Assembly (NCBI GenBank): GCA_025506515.1
Contig: CM046453.1
Span: 168,501 to 232,500 of the forward strand
Length of the DNA: 64,000 nt
From: Flaveria trinervia
Taxonomy: Eukaryota; Streptophyta; Magnoliopsida; Asterales; Asteraceae
Reading direction: 5' to 3'
The notes under the pieces are model-generated. The model searched no databases, had not been told where the DNA came from, and worked only from the letters and a program-made list of their open reading frames with translations. The position numbers and the translations under genes are program-made. Shown piece after piece: positions 11,813 to 22,149 of the stretch (position 1 is the first letter of the stretch; the number at the start of each line of letters is the position of its first letter).

Positions 11813-14351
11813 TGGCCCATCACCCGTTTTCCATCACGCATGTAGTTGGGGTATTGCTCACTGGTCCATACAGAAAGTGAAACATAAAGATAAAAGTTTA
11901 CAGAACAGACAAGGCATACAGTAAAAAGAACAAACAATATTCGTTCATATAGTTGATGTGTGCTCGTATATATAGTACAGAGTTGTATTTTACAGAAAAA
12001 GAGTATTTTCATATACAACATATAGAAAGTACTTATTACTTATAAAACTAGAGCTCACTCAGCAACGCTGACTTTTATACATTTTCAGTTGGCAGATAAT
12101 TATTGCTGAGGATGGCACGAGGGTGAAGCTACTCGGCAGGAAAAGTCTGACATCCATTCGTACTCTGTGTTGCTGTTGTTTTGTAATGCATATAAACAAG
12201 TCTTTTGTAAACAGTCAATGATGATGTATTGCTTAACATCAATGTTTTAAATGAAGTGAATGGTTTTTGATAAATTATTTCCGCTGCTTAAGCTTATTTA
12301 ATTGTAATGTTTAATATTTTAATTGCTATGATTGACCAACTGTGAGGTTCCGGGACGGGGCCTTACATTGAAATAATATTAAATATCATTAATCATTGAA
12401 CATTACAAGACAAATAAGTCCATACAATACAAAATCTTTAAACAAAGAAATAACATATTTAGTTAAACTAGGTCCAAGTCTTATATGAGCACGAAAAGAA
12501 ACCTAAAGTATTACACCTGAAACGTGTTAAAAATAAAGGGTCAACAATAATGTTGGTAAGATTTTCATAATTTTCAATACAGAAATATATAAAAGATGGC
12601 AATTCATGTCATAGATTAGTGAACAAAGTAACTAGGGATGTAAGACAGAATGCATAATCAAACCTTGACAGTTTTACAAGTTTCAAACGTTTTACAAGTA
12701 TATACGATTAGCTAAGTGTACTTGGATCAACCAAGTAGGCTTGTCAGGCCCATAGATCTTTGACGTCGCCAGGCTAGCAATAGTTAATGATTATACATAT
12801 AATCGACATTACATGGTAGCTACAAATATCAACTAACCACAACATACAAGTGAATTGCCATAAGTTTACAAGAATCAAACGTTTTACAAGTGCAATGATT
12901 ATAAGGTAACATGTTTCACCTCAAAGCATGAAAATATGAAAAAGGGGTATAGAAATACTCACATGGAAAATTCACAAGTATAGTGGTGGTTGTAGAGTAC
13001 ATAAGAAAACTTGAATGTTAAGAGTCAAAGGTGATGTCCTAAATGATAAAAAGAACAATAACTTGAGGTTGGAATTCATTATAAGAAATTAGGACGTAAA
13101 TAGGTCAAAACAGCAGCACAAGACAGAAGGTTGTGAAATGCGAACTTATCTAGTGAAGGCTATTGTTGACTTGTCCGATTGATTTTGAAGACGTATAAAT
13201 TATCGTTGAAAATTTAATTCAATGAGCTTGATGTTGGAGTCTGATTTTACTCAAATTTAGTTTGTTATGATCAAGTTATGGTCGGTTAAAGTAAGATTAT
13301 ATTCTGCCAGAATTGTAATAAGGCACTTATGTGCACTTTTAAAATCATTAAAGCATGAAACGGGTTAGAACATTTTATAATGTCAATATATGATATATTA
13401 GTCTTCATTTTAGTTATAAAAATATTCTAAGACTTTTGCATAGCCATCATTTAGAACAATAATCTTGTGAAATAACCGAATGTGGCGGTATAGCCGTCCA
13501 TATGCAAACGAGATTCTTTGTTTATGTTAGTGTATTGTTAGCTTGATTTAGAAATGTTAGTGATTTTATAAGGTTAGCGATTATTAAAATATTAATGATC
13601 AAATGATAATGATTAAAATAAAAAAATATTTGGCAGAAGAAAGAACAATAGTAAGAACATAAAATCATGAGAACAATTAAATGTTAGGATGATTAAAATG
13701 TATAATATAAAAGCAATAAAAGATTACCTTAGTATTAAGAATTCTTGAAATTTCTTGTAAAATAAAATTTTGCAAATTGATCATAACCAATGGATGAAAG
13801 GAAAATATAATATTTGATTTTTAGAGAATGAGCAAATAAAAAGTGAGGCCTAAGCCTTGCTTTTATACTTGAGGTTAGGAGGAGGTAATGAATGGTGTTA
13901 ATGGTGATTTATAAGTCTTTTAAAAGGAGGTTAAGATTTTGAAATAAATATAAGATTAAATAAAAAAATAGATAAAAGAATAATTACAATTTATTTTCTT
14001 ATAAAATCTTTATAATTTATAAGACTTGTAACTTTATAAGTTTATTAAAATTCATTTTATAACTTTATAAGTTCTAATAAGTCTTTTCCATTTAGTTATT
14101 TATTGTAAAATGATAAATAAAGATTTTATTTTTTATGAAAAACATTTATTTATTAAATAAATAAATTATTATTCTTTGTTTAAATGAAAAATGAATAAAA
14201 CAATTTTCAATATTGCTTAAATTGCACATTTAACGCGTTTGATTCAATAAAATAAATATTAAAAAATTTAAATATTAAAATTTCCATCGTATGAAAGTTT
14301 AAAGTGAGTTCGGGTTTGGTTTCATAATTTTGAAATTCGACGAATGTTACA

Positions 14352-14368
14352 GCCTCCCCTACTTTAAG
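14352..14368 (-). promoter_or_regulatory. Gypsy-2 polypurine tract
   Basis: On the minus strand the tract is CTTAAAGTAGGGGAGGC, directly before the 3' LTR end at 14351. This is the priming site for plus-strand DNA synthesis. Confidence 0.7.
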
Positions 14369-15528
14369 AAATTTCGTCCCGAAATTTAATCTCGAGAAGA
14401 CTAATTTCGAGGATATGAGGAGACTTGGATTTCATTTCACGTTCGCAAGTGAACTCTTGGAAGCGTTTAAACTCAACGAGAATAATATAATGTTTTGATG
14501 TGCTTAAGTTTGTTAAGTTTTATAGTTCATAATTTCATGTATTCCTTGGCATAGGGTACAAGATTATTAATTTAGAATTTTTAGTTGATAACTTTTGTAT
14601 TTTAAAAGATTCAAGACGGTTAGGAAGGTTTTGTCATGAGTGAAACACCAAATATTAGATCCTCGGCTTAACGAACATGAGAAATAAGTTCAAGATGCTT
14701 TTGGATGGGATATGAATTTCATAAGAGATTCTCAAACAAATAACTTTAATGGGTTTCTAGATGATTGATTCTTGTTTACTTATGTCATTGAGGTTTCAAA
14801 GTTGAATTAGTTAAATTTGATACGTGAATTGTGTTTGTTAAGATTAATGGTTCAGTTCAAAATAAAAGTAACATTGAGATGAGGTTGCAGAATAAGTGCG
14901 GTTTGGAAGGGAAGACATTCCAAAAAAATATTATTAAGGGTCGTTAAGAGAATCGGGTAGTGAGTATTAAAATCCAAAAGTCAAGATCAATGATCAAACG
15001 ATTTAAAGTAACAAGATGTTTTGGGTGTAACGTTCGGTTTACAAACCAAAGCATTACGTTGACTTATCAAAGTATTAGGTCAACTACAAAGCGGACACTC
15101 ACCCCAAGGGTTTCCAGGTAAGGTAAAAGGATCCATCGGTTGATTTGGATTTATATGAATACTTTCCTAGACAGAACACCTCAAGATACAGGCATCACGC
15201 TCTTCCAGCATTACATATTTCAAGTTATAGGACATAGACTTTGACGAGACTTGAAAACCACAAATAACAATTCAAAACTCATTTTGAAAACCATTTGATT
15301 TAGGCACCTAATGCCTTAGAATATGATTTAAAGTTCGCGTGTGCGTTGATAAGATTCAAAGTATAAGAATAAGCACGTAAGGCATATAATCATATAATCA
15401 AGTATAAACACATAAGGCACATAAAATCCTATCTAAGAATATAAAATATATGAGAGGACTCATGTGTAATGGTACTTAGTTATAGTTTAGATCATTTCAT
15501 TTCTAATAACCTAATTCCCTATAACCAT
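14369..15528 (-). other. Gypsy-2 internal region, no coding sequence
   Basis: About 1.2 kb lies between PPT and PBS. The PPT-proximal start (AAATTTCGTCCCGAAATTT on +) resembles the corresponding place in gypsy-3 (ATTTTCGTCCCGAAAAT). I see no gag, protease, RT or integrase motif. About 875 bp recur inverted at 3925-4800, which suggests a family with this same short internal domain rather than a one-off deletion. Confidence 0.7.
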
Positions 15529-15541
15529 GGCTCTGATACCA
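15529..15541 (-). promoter_or_regulatory. Gypsy-2 primer-binding site
   Basis: The minus strand reads TGGTATCAGAGCC (initiator Met tRNA type). Immediately to the right, where the LTR end should be, lies the Cassandra insertion. Confidence 0.85.
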
Positions 15542-15659
15542 ATTCTTATGACACCCTACACATATCCCACATCGGCCGTGGGTAGGAGAGATTCTTGGTT
15601 CATAAGGAATGTCTGGTCTCTAATATCAACAATGTGTTTTGGGCGTATTGGCTGTGGAT

Positions 15660-15730
15660 GAGATGAGAACTCCACAGTTAAGCGTGCTCAAGTGGGAGCA
15701 ATCCAGGGATGGGTGACCTCCTTGGGAAGT
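15660..15730 (+). other. 5S rRNA-derived pol III promoter block (Cassandra 5' LTR)
   Basis: It matches the 3' two-thirds of plant 5S rRNA from GATGAGAACTCC through CTTGGGAAGT, with a few changes. It is part of the retrotransposon LTR and not a ribosomal gene, because the 5' third and a normal terminator are absent. Confidence 0.85.
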
Positions 15731-16037
15731 TGTCACCCGGGCAACCAAAAGCAAATCCGTGAACTCTTCGTGCACAAAGCGGACAATATTGTTGATGCGA
15801 GGGGCTAGGTGTTACAAAATGGTATCAGAGCCACTCCTGTGTCATTCAGGGTGTGAGACATACCTCACCAAGGATGGTGACTTCTCGGGCTTATCGAGCA
15901 AGATGAGTCCAAACAGGGGGTGCTTATGACACCCTACACATATCCCACATTGGTCGTGGACAGGAGAGATTCTTGGTTCATAAGGAATGTCTGGTCTCTA
16001 ATATCAACAACGTGTTTTGGGTGTATTGGTTGTGGAT

Positions 16038-16108
16038 GAGATGAGAACTCCATAGTTAAGCGTGCTTAGGTGGGAGCAATCCAGGGATGGGTGAGCTCCC
16101 TGGGAAGT
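16038..16108 (+). other. 5S rRNA-derived block (Cassandra 3' LTR)
   Basis: This is the second copy of the same block and is slightly more diverged, for example GTGAGCTCC in place of GTGACCTCC in the box C region. Confidence 0.85.
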
Positions 16109-16183
16109 TTTCACCCGGGTAACCAAAAGCAAATCCATGAGCTCTTCGTGGGCAAAACGGACAATATTGTTGATGCCAAGGGC

Positions 16184-18405
16184 GGACGAATGTGAAACGA
16201 TTGTGCATAGCACATGAAACTAATTAAGTTGAAATAATATTAAATATCATTAATCATTGAACATTACAAGACATATAAGTCCATACAATACAAAAGCTTC
16301 AAACAAAGAAATAACATATTTAGTTAAACTAGGTCCAAGTCTTATATGAGCAAGAAAAAAACCTAAGTATTAAACCTGAAACATGTTAAAAATAAAGGGT
16401 CAACAATAATGTTGGTGAGATTTCCATAATTTTCAATACATAAATATATAAAAGATGGCAATTCATGTCATAGATTAGTGAACAAAGTAACTAGGGATGT
16501 AAGATAGAATGCACAATCAAACCTTGACAATTTTACAAGTTTTAAACATTTACAAGTATATACGATTAGCTAAGTGTACTTGGATCAACCAAGTAGGCTT
16601 GTCAGGCCATAGATTTATGACGTCGCCAGACTAGCAATAGTAATGATTCTACATATAATCGACATTACATGGTAGCTACAAAGATCAACTAACCACAACA
16701 TACAAGTGAATTGTCATAATTTTACAAGAATCAAACGTTTTACAAGTGCAATGATTATAAGGTAACATGTTTCACCTTAAAGTGTGAAAATATGAAAAAG
16801 TGGTATACAAATACTCACATGGAAAACTCATAAGTATAGTGGTGGTTATAGAGTACATAAGAAAACTTGAATGTCAAAAGTCAAAGGTGATGTCCTAAAT
16901 GATAAAAATAACAATAAGTTGAGGTTGGAATTCATTACAAGAAATTAGGACGTTTAAAGATTGCTAAAAACTAAAGGTAGATTGAAAAAGGACTATTGCA
17001 TCAATTTTAGATTTTGGACAGAATGTTTGGTATGTGTTTGAACAGGTTTTAAAAATAGAAAACGGTTTCATAAAATTATAAAAATTTATAGTTGACTAGT
17101 TCAAAGTCTCCCGGACAACTGTCGTGTAGAAACATTTTTATGAAAGATTTGTAAATAGGTCAAAACAGCAGCACAAGACAGAAAGTGCTAAATGTGCACT
17201 TATCTTTTGAAGGCTATTGTTGACTTGTCCGATTGATTTTGAAGACGTATATATTATCGTTGAAAAGTTAATTCAATGAACTTGATGTTGGAGTATGATT
17301 TTACTCAAATTTAGTTGTTATGATCAAGTTATGGTCGGTTAAAGTAAGATTATATTCTGCCAGAATTGTAATAAGGCACTTATGTGCACTTTTAAAATCA
17401 TTAATGCGTGAAATGGGTTAGAACATATTATAATGTCTGTATATGATATATTAGTCTTCATTTTAGTTATAAAAATATTTTAAGACTTTGGCACAGCCAT
17501 CATTTAGAACAATAATCTTGTGAAACAACCGAATGCGGCGGCATAGCCGTCCATATGCAAACGGGATTCTTTGTTTCTGTTAGTGTGTTGTTTGCTTGAT
17601 TTAGGAATGTTAGTGATTGTTATAAGGTTAGTGATTATTAAAATATTAATGATCAAATGATAGTGATTAAAATAAAAAGAGATTTGGCAGAAGAAAGAAC
17701 AATAGTAAGAACATAAAGTCATGAGAACAATTGGATGTTAGGATGATTAAAATGTATAATATAAAAGCAATAAAAGATTGCCTTAGTATTAAGATTCTTG
17801 AAATTTCTTGTAAAATAAAGTTCTTCAAATTGATCATAACCAATGGATGAAAGAAAAATATAATAGTGAGACTTTTAGAGAATGAGCAAATAAAAGTGAG
17901 GCCTAAGCCTTGCTTTCATACTTAAGGTTAAGAGGAGGTTATGAATGGTGTTAATGGTGATTTATAAGTCTTTTAAAAGGAGGTTAAGATTTTGAAATAA
18001 AATAAGATTAAATAAAAAATAAATAAAAGAATAATTACAATTTATTTTCTTATAAAATCTTTATACTTTTATAAGACTTGTAACTTTATAAGTTTATTTT
18101 AAAATTCATTTTATAACTTTATAAGTTTTAATAAGTCTTTTCCATTTAGTTATTTATTGTAAAATGATAATAAAGATTTATATTTTTTATGAAAAAGATT
18201 TGTTTATAAAATAAATAATTATTATTCTTTGTTTAAATGAAAAAATGAATAAAACAATTTTCAATATTGCTTAAATTGCACATTTAACGTGTTTGATTCA
18301 ATAAAATAAATATTAAAATATTTAAATATTAAAATTTCCATCGTATGAAAGTTTAAAGTAAGTTCGAGTTTGGTTTCATAATTTTGAAATTCGACGAATG
18401 TTACA
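16184..18405 (-). repeat. Gypsy-2 5' LTR (PBS-side end deleted)
   Basis: It aligns with the left LTR from ATGTGAAACGATTG onward and ends GAATGTTACA. About 35-40 bp at the PBS-side end were lost at the Cassandra junction. It keeps a ~190-bp block missing from the left LTR, and it provides the uninterrupted TTGAA site for the solo LTR. Confidence 0.85.
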
Positions 18406-18410
18406 TCAGT

Positions 18411-18727
18411 CGCACGACTGAACCATGTCAGTCGTACGATTGACAAACCCTAAACTATAAATACCACCTAATTCTTGGAAAAATAGAACATTTGAAGAAT
18501 TTCGACTCATATCCGTACCCTAGCCGTCCAGAGACTCCAGAGAACCTGTTCCAACTTCATAGTTCGCAGTTGATCCCGTCCTAATCATTCTTAACGTTTC
18601 CTTAATCGTTAGATTGATCTTAACTGCGTTCTCACATATTGTATTGCCAATCAAATAGGATTCCACACTATTTGATATGGTTTCACGCATTATCAGTTAG
18701 TACTCTGTACGTACTCGATCCCTAACA
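18411..18727 (+). repeat. Copia 5' LTR, second part
   Basis: It continues the LTR interrupted at 10113, contains CTATAAATACC near 18454 as a likely TATA box, and ends CCCTAACA. It matches the 3' LTR, which is 35 bp longer overall because it carries an extra ~30-bp CGCATGAATACTTCATGC unit. Confidence 0.85.
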
Positions 18728-18729
18728 AG

Positions 18730-18741
18730 TGCTATCAGAGC
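18730..18741 (+). promoter_or_regulatory. Copia primer-binding site
   Basis: TGCTATCAGAGC lies 2 bp after the LTR end. It matches the initiator-Met-tRNA type (TGGTATCAGAGC) except for one base. Confidence 0.8.
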
Positions 18742-19163
18742 TTTGGCTCTTGATTTTGCGTGTGATTCGATCAGTTTCGGTGTAAAATTCACGTTTTTCA
18801 TTCAAAAACACCATCTTTTTTAGTAAAACAGTGTTTTCGACCTCTCCAGATCTAAAAGTTCACGTTTTTCGGCTTACGCAGATTAGGGTTCGTGAAAAAT
18901 CTTATTTTTATGTCAAAGTACCAAAAACCTTCGAATTTTCAAAAGAGCAGCCTCCCGTCGCACGATTGAACTCAGTCGCCCATCCATTTGTACGACTGAA
19001 CAATCCCATTCGCATTGTCCATCCGCATTTGTCCAATCGCACTGCATTTTTCCAATAGCACGATTGACTCATCCACATTTGTTCAATCGCATGATTGACC
19101 CATTTGTACCTCTCCATTCACACGAGTGAATAAGTCTCAGTTTGAAGTTCAAAGTTTATAGAG

Positions 19164-22117
19164 ATGGAAGATCAGTACTCAGCGTTTACTGCCGGTAGGG
19201 ACTCATGGATCCAGAACCTTTTACTTCTGGAAAATGAAATTGAGAATCACAATAAGCCCCCTAAACTTATAAAGTTAGATGATTACCCACAATGAAAGCA
19301 AAGTTTAGATCTCTATCTTAATGGAGTTGATCCCAACCTTTGGGAATCTATTGAGATGGGTTATAGCATGTCGGTTGGTGCTGATGGTGTTAAACTTACC
19401 TTGGGTGGTGTGACTGATAGCCAGAAGGTGAAGTACAATGCTGAAAAGAAGGTGTATGCTTTGTTGACTCAGTCGTTACCAAAAGACATGATCCTTTTTA
19501 TGACCTATACTTCATCCTTAGCTCCTCCTCCCTTAATTTCAGAATGAAGTCGTTTATGTCTAATTTAGCCAGAATGTTGTTATGTCTAATGCAGAAAAGA
19601 AGGTGTATGCCCTGTTGACTCAGTCAATACCAAAAGACATATTCCATCAGTTTTCTGAGAACAAACAAGCAAAAAAGTTATGGGAGGCTCTGGAAAAACG
19701 GTATGACGGGAATGCAACATTGAAAGCCTTAAAGGCAAAGGATGTAAAGAAGGAGTTTGATAACTTCTCTTCAATAGGGAAAGAGAGCCTAGATGATATC
19801 ATCGACCGATTCTACCACTTGATGAGGGAGCTGCCAACTCACGGGGTAACCACGTCCATGGAAGACAAGGTGTCAAGTTTTGCAGATTGGTTGCCAGAGA
19901 AGTGGGTCTCGTTTGTGTCAAATCTGAGACAGAATGATATGCTTGTGAAGTTGGATATCAATGATTTCATTCTAAAACTAAGAGAGGAAGAATTGAGTAT
20001 GAAGTACAGATCACAGAAAGGATCCTACGATCAGAACCCTTCACTGTATAACTCATCTCTCACTCCAACAAGTTCAGGAGCACCACTTCAAACGGCGTTT
20101 GTGTCTAGTTCAGTAGCTCCTTCCCAAGCCACTACTTCCGAATCTGAAACGTCAGGGTCATCTTGCACCCAATATATAGTACCTGAAGCAAATGCTATAA
20201 AGTTGAAGATCGAGAATCTCGGTAATATTACAATGGAGGTGGCAAAGGAGCACATGGATCTCCTAGCGGCGGTCGTTCACTCCTATGATGGCCTACTTGC
20301 GGGGAAGATTGGAAACTGCCATCTCGCAGATGAAGATTATGAGTAGGTGGATGAAACTAAACTCGAATGAATGGATATCATGTGGGCGTTGGCTAATGCT
20401 GTCTGGAGGGCGAAGAAGTTTGTGAAAAAGACTGGACAGAACTTGATAGTCACAAAAGACACTACCTTTGGTTTTAATAACCAAAGTTACCTGTTTTAAC
20501 TGTGGAGACAGGGGCATTTCAAACGTGAATGTGTTAAGCCCAAGAAGACAGGTAATGGTAATCCATTCTCAACCTTCAACCGTCAAGACAAACCCACAAG
20601 TGGTGCTACCTCCTCAAACAAGGAAACTAAGGCCTTGACTTCACAAGACGACGAAGGGCAAGATTGGACCTTTCGTTTTGTATCTCCAGGAGAATCCAAC
20701 ATTGCTTGTGTTGAGGGTTTGGATAACGACTCTACAAGCGAAGGTGAAATCACAGTTGAACTAGTGATGTCAAATAATGAAGATACTGCGAATGTGGTCA
20801 ATCACCTGAATGAAGAAGATCTCAGAACGACATGTTTAGAATCTCCAGCATCCAAGAAGTCAAACTCTGCATTGATTGTTGATTCAATCGAGTTTTCACA
20901 GGTAAGTACTAAAGACCAACTCTTTGAAAATCATGCTTGTAATGAATGTAACAAATTTAGAGAAAGCATAGATTTAAAATTTGCTAGGCTATTAGATCAC
21001 AATGATAGCTTAGTAAATGACCTACAACTGTGCACAGAAGCTAATTGGATTTTAAAACAAAATGAGCATAGTTATAAAGAGAAAATATAACTTTTAAATA
21101 AACAACTAAGGGAAACCGAGGTTGTTGCTTTTAACCAAGCAAATAATATAAAGTACTATTAAACTCCCTGGAAGAAACTAAGAAGGAAAAAGTAGTTTTA
21201 GAAGTTGAAGTCAACTCATTAATACAAAAACTGCATAGTTGGACAGTTCTTCTCACATAGTCGAGCACTTATTGAAAGAACGTAACAACAAGGAGGGTTT
21301 GGGTTACAAAGTGGTCCCACCACCACATGAGATCATGTTAAATGCTAAATATAAACCAGTAAATAACAATCCAATTAAGGATCATGTGGTGTTCACTCCT
21401 CTATTTAGTGATCCAGATTCCACAGGTAAACCGGAGGATTCTCTCATTAAACAGAAGGAGGCTACTTTGAAGTCTAAAGGTAAGATGCCTATTGTGAATT
21501 TGGATGAAAATTTTGAAAAGGTTAATGTGAAGTCAGGTTCAAACATGTCTATTTCTAAACCCAAAAAGACCAAACAAGTTAACCAACCATGTGCTCCATG
21601 TCATAGTCCAAATAAACAAAAGGGTAAAGATGTTAAAAACGTTTAAACAATGAATTTTGTTAAAGAAGTAAAAAAATCTAAACAAGAAGTGTCCAAACCC
21701 AACCAGACTAAAGTCACACTTGTATCACACACTTCCCCACAAAGACAATTTTCCTAACATGTAGAAGGTCGATCATGCTACAATTATGGAAAGAGAGGAC
21801 CCATCGCTTCTAATTGTCCTTATTATCAGACGCCAAGAAAGAAGATTGATCCATATGGCACTAAACAAATTTATTTGAAAAGAAGTTCTATTACTCCGCC
21901 AAAAAGAAGTAATGAACCTAAAGTTCAAACTGTAAGCCAGTCGTCTGTTTATCACAAACAGGCCTTACACAAAACTGGCTTATGGAAAGAAAAGTCAAGT
22001 CCAGTGTCTGATAATAAGAACAAGAAGAAGAATGATTTGCCCTTACCCTCAAAAGGACAGTGGGTTGAGTTTATGATGTGTGATTCTTCTGGGTCACCCA
22101 AACTAGTTAAGGCTTAG
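19164..22117 (+). pseudogene. Copia (Sirevirus-like) gag region
   Basis: It starts at ATG 19164 (MEDQYSAFTAGRDSWIQN). The capsid region includes VDPNLWESIEMGY and, at 19582-20346, the block MSNAEKKVYALLTQSIPKD to LREEELSMKYRSQ. A zinc knuckle lies at about 20490-20550 (TCFNCGDRGHFKREC across a frameshift). A long polar, probably coiled-coil C-terminal region covers 20635-21650. A second knuckle-like block near 21770 (CYNYGKRGPIASNC) has lost one Cys and the His. A ~55-bp stretch is duplicated inside the capsid region (19435-19490 and 19586-19640). Stops and shifts break the frame repeatedly. Large gags of this kind fit Sirevirus. Confidence 0.8.
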
Positions 22118-22149
22118 GTCCCTAACCTAAACTAATCATTTCTTTTGAA

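Larger units (their letters stand above)
10199..12367 (+). mobile_element. Solo LTR (2,169 bp) of another gypsy family
   Basis: The sequence begins TGTAACACCCGG and ends GGGGCCTTACA, and is flanked by a perfect TTGAA duplication (10194-10198 and 12368-12372). The other gypsy-2 LTR shows the empty site (AAGTTGAAATAATATT at about 16227). There is no internal domain, PBS or PPT, so it is a solo LTR left by LTR-LTR recombination. The + orientation is likely but not proven: a purine-rich leader-like stretch and a CAAGGTAAG splice-donor-like site lie at 10370-10445. It contains two minisatellites, listed separately. Confidence 0.88.
10114..14351 (-). repeat. Gypsy-2 3' LTR, containing the nested solo LTR
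   Basis: The LTR begins TGTCACACCCCG and ends GAATGTTACA on the + strand. Removing the insertion at 10199-12367 and one TSD copy leaves about 2.06 kb. Relative to the right copy it lacks roughly 190 bp near 13094 (present at about 16955-17145), a deletion between short GT/AAATAGG matches. Confidence 0.85.
15549..16183 (+). mobile_element. Cassandra-type TRIM retrotransposon with 5S rRNA-like LTRs
   Basis: Two direct LTRs, 15549-15816 (TGACACCC...GTGTTACA) and 15927-16183, flank a 110-bp internal segment. That segment has PBS TGGTATCAGAGCC at 15820-15832 and a PPT (AAACAGGGGG) near 15911-15920. Each LTR contains a 5S rRNA-like block (15660-15730 and 16038-16108). It includes the pol III internal promoter core, with AGTTAAGCGTGCT and GGATGGGTGACCTCC. 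No protein is encoded, as is standard for Cassandra (established knowledge). The 3' LTR lacks its last ~11 bp and joins directly to gypsy-2 LTR sequence, which itself lacks ~35-40 bp, so one deletion removed the junction. Confidence 0.9.
10114..18405 (-). mobile_element. Gypsy-2: LARD-like non-autonomous gypsy element inside the copia LTR
   Basis: A perfect 5-bp TSD, TCAGT, flanks it at 10109-10113 and 18406-18410. The intact copia 3' LTR shows the uninterrupted site. On the minus strand the order is 5' LTR (18405 to about 16184), PBS (15541-15529), about 1.2 kb internal DNA, PPT (14368-14352), then 3' LTR (14351 to 10114). The internal region has no gag or pol motif, so it depends on enzymes from elsewhere (large retrotransposon derivative, inferred). 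It carries two later insertions, a solo LTR and a Cassandra element. Confidence 0.85.

Noticed and set aside
15660..15730. 5S rRNA gene
   Set aside because: Only the 3' two-thirds of the gene is present, it occurs in both LTRs of a TRIM element, and there is no 5S array.
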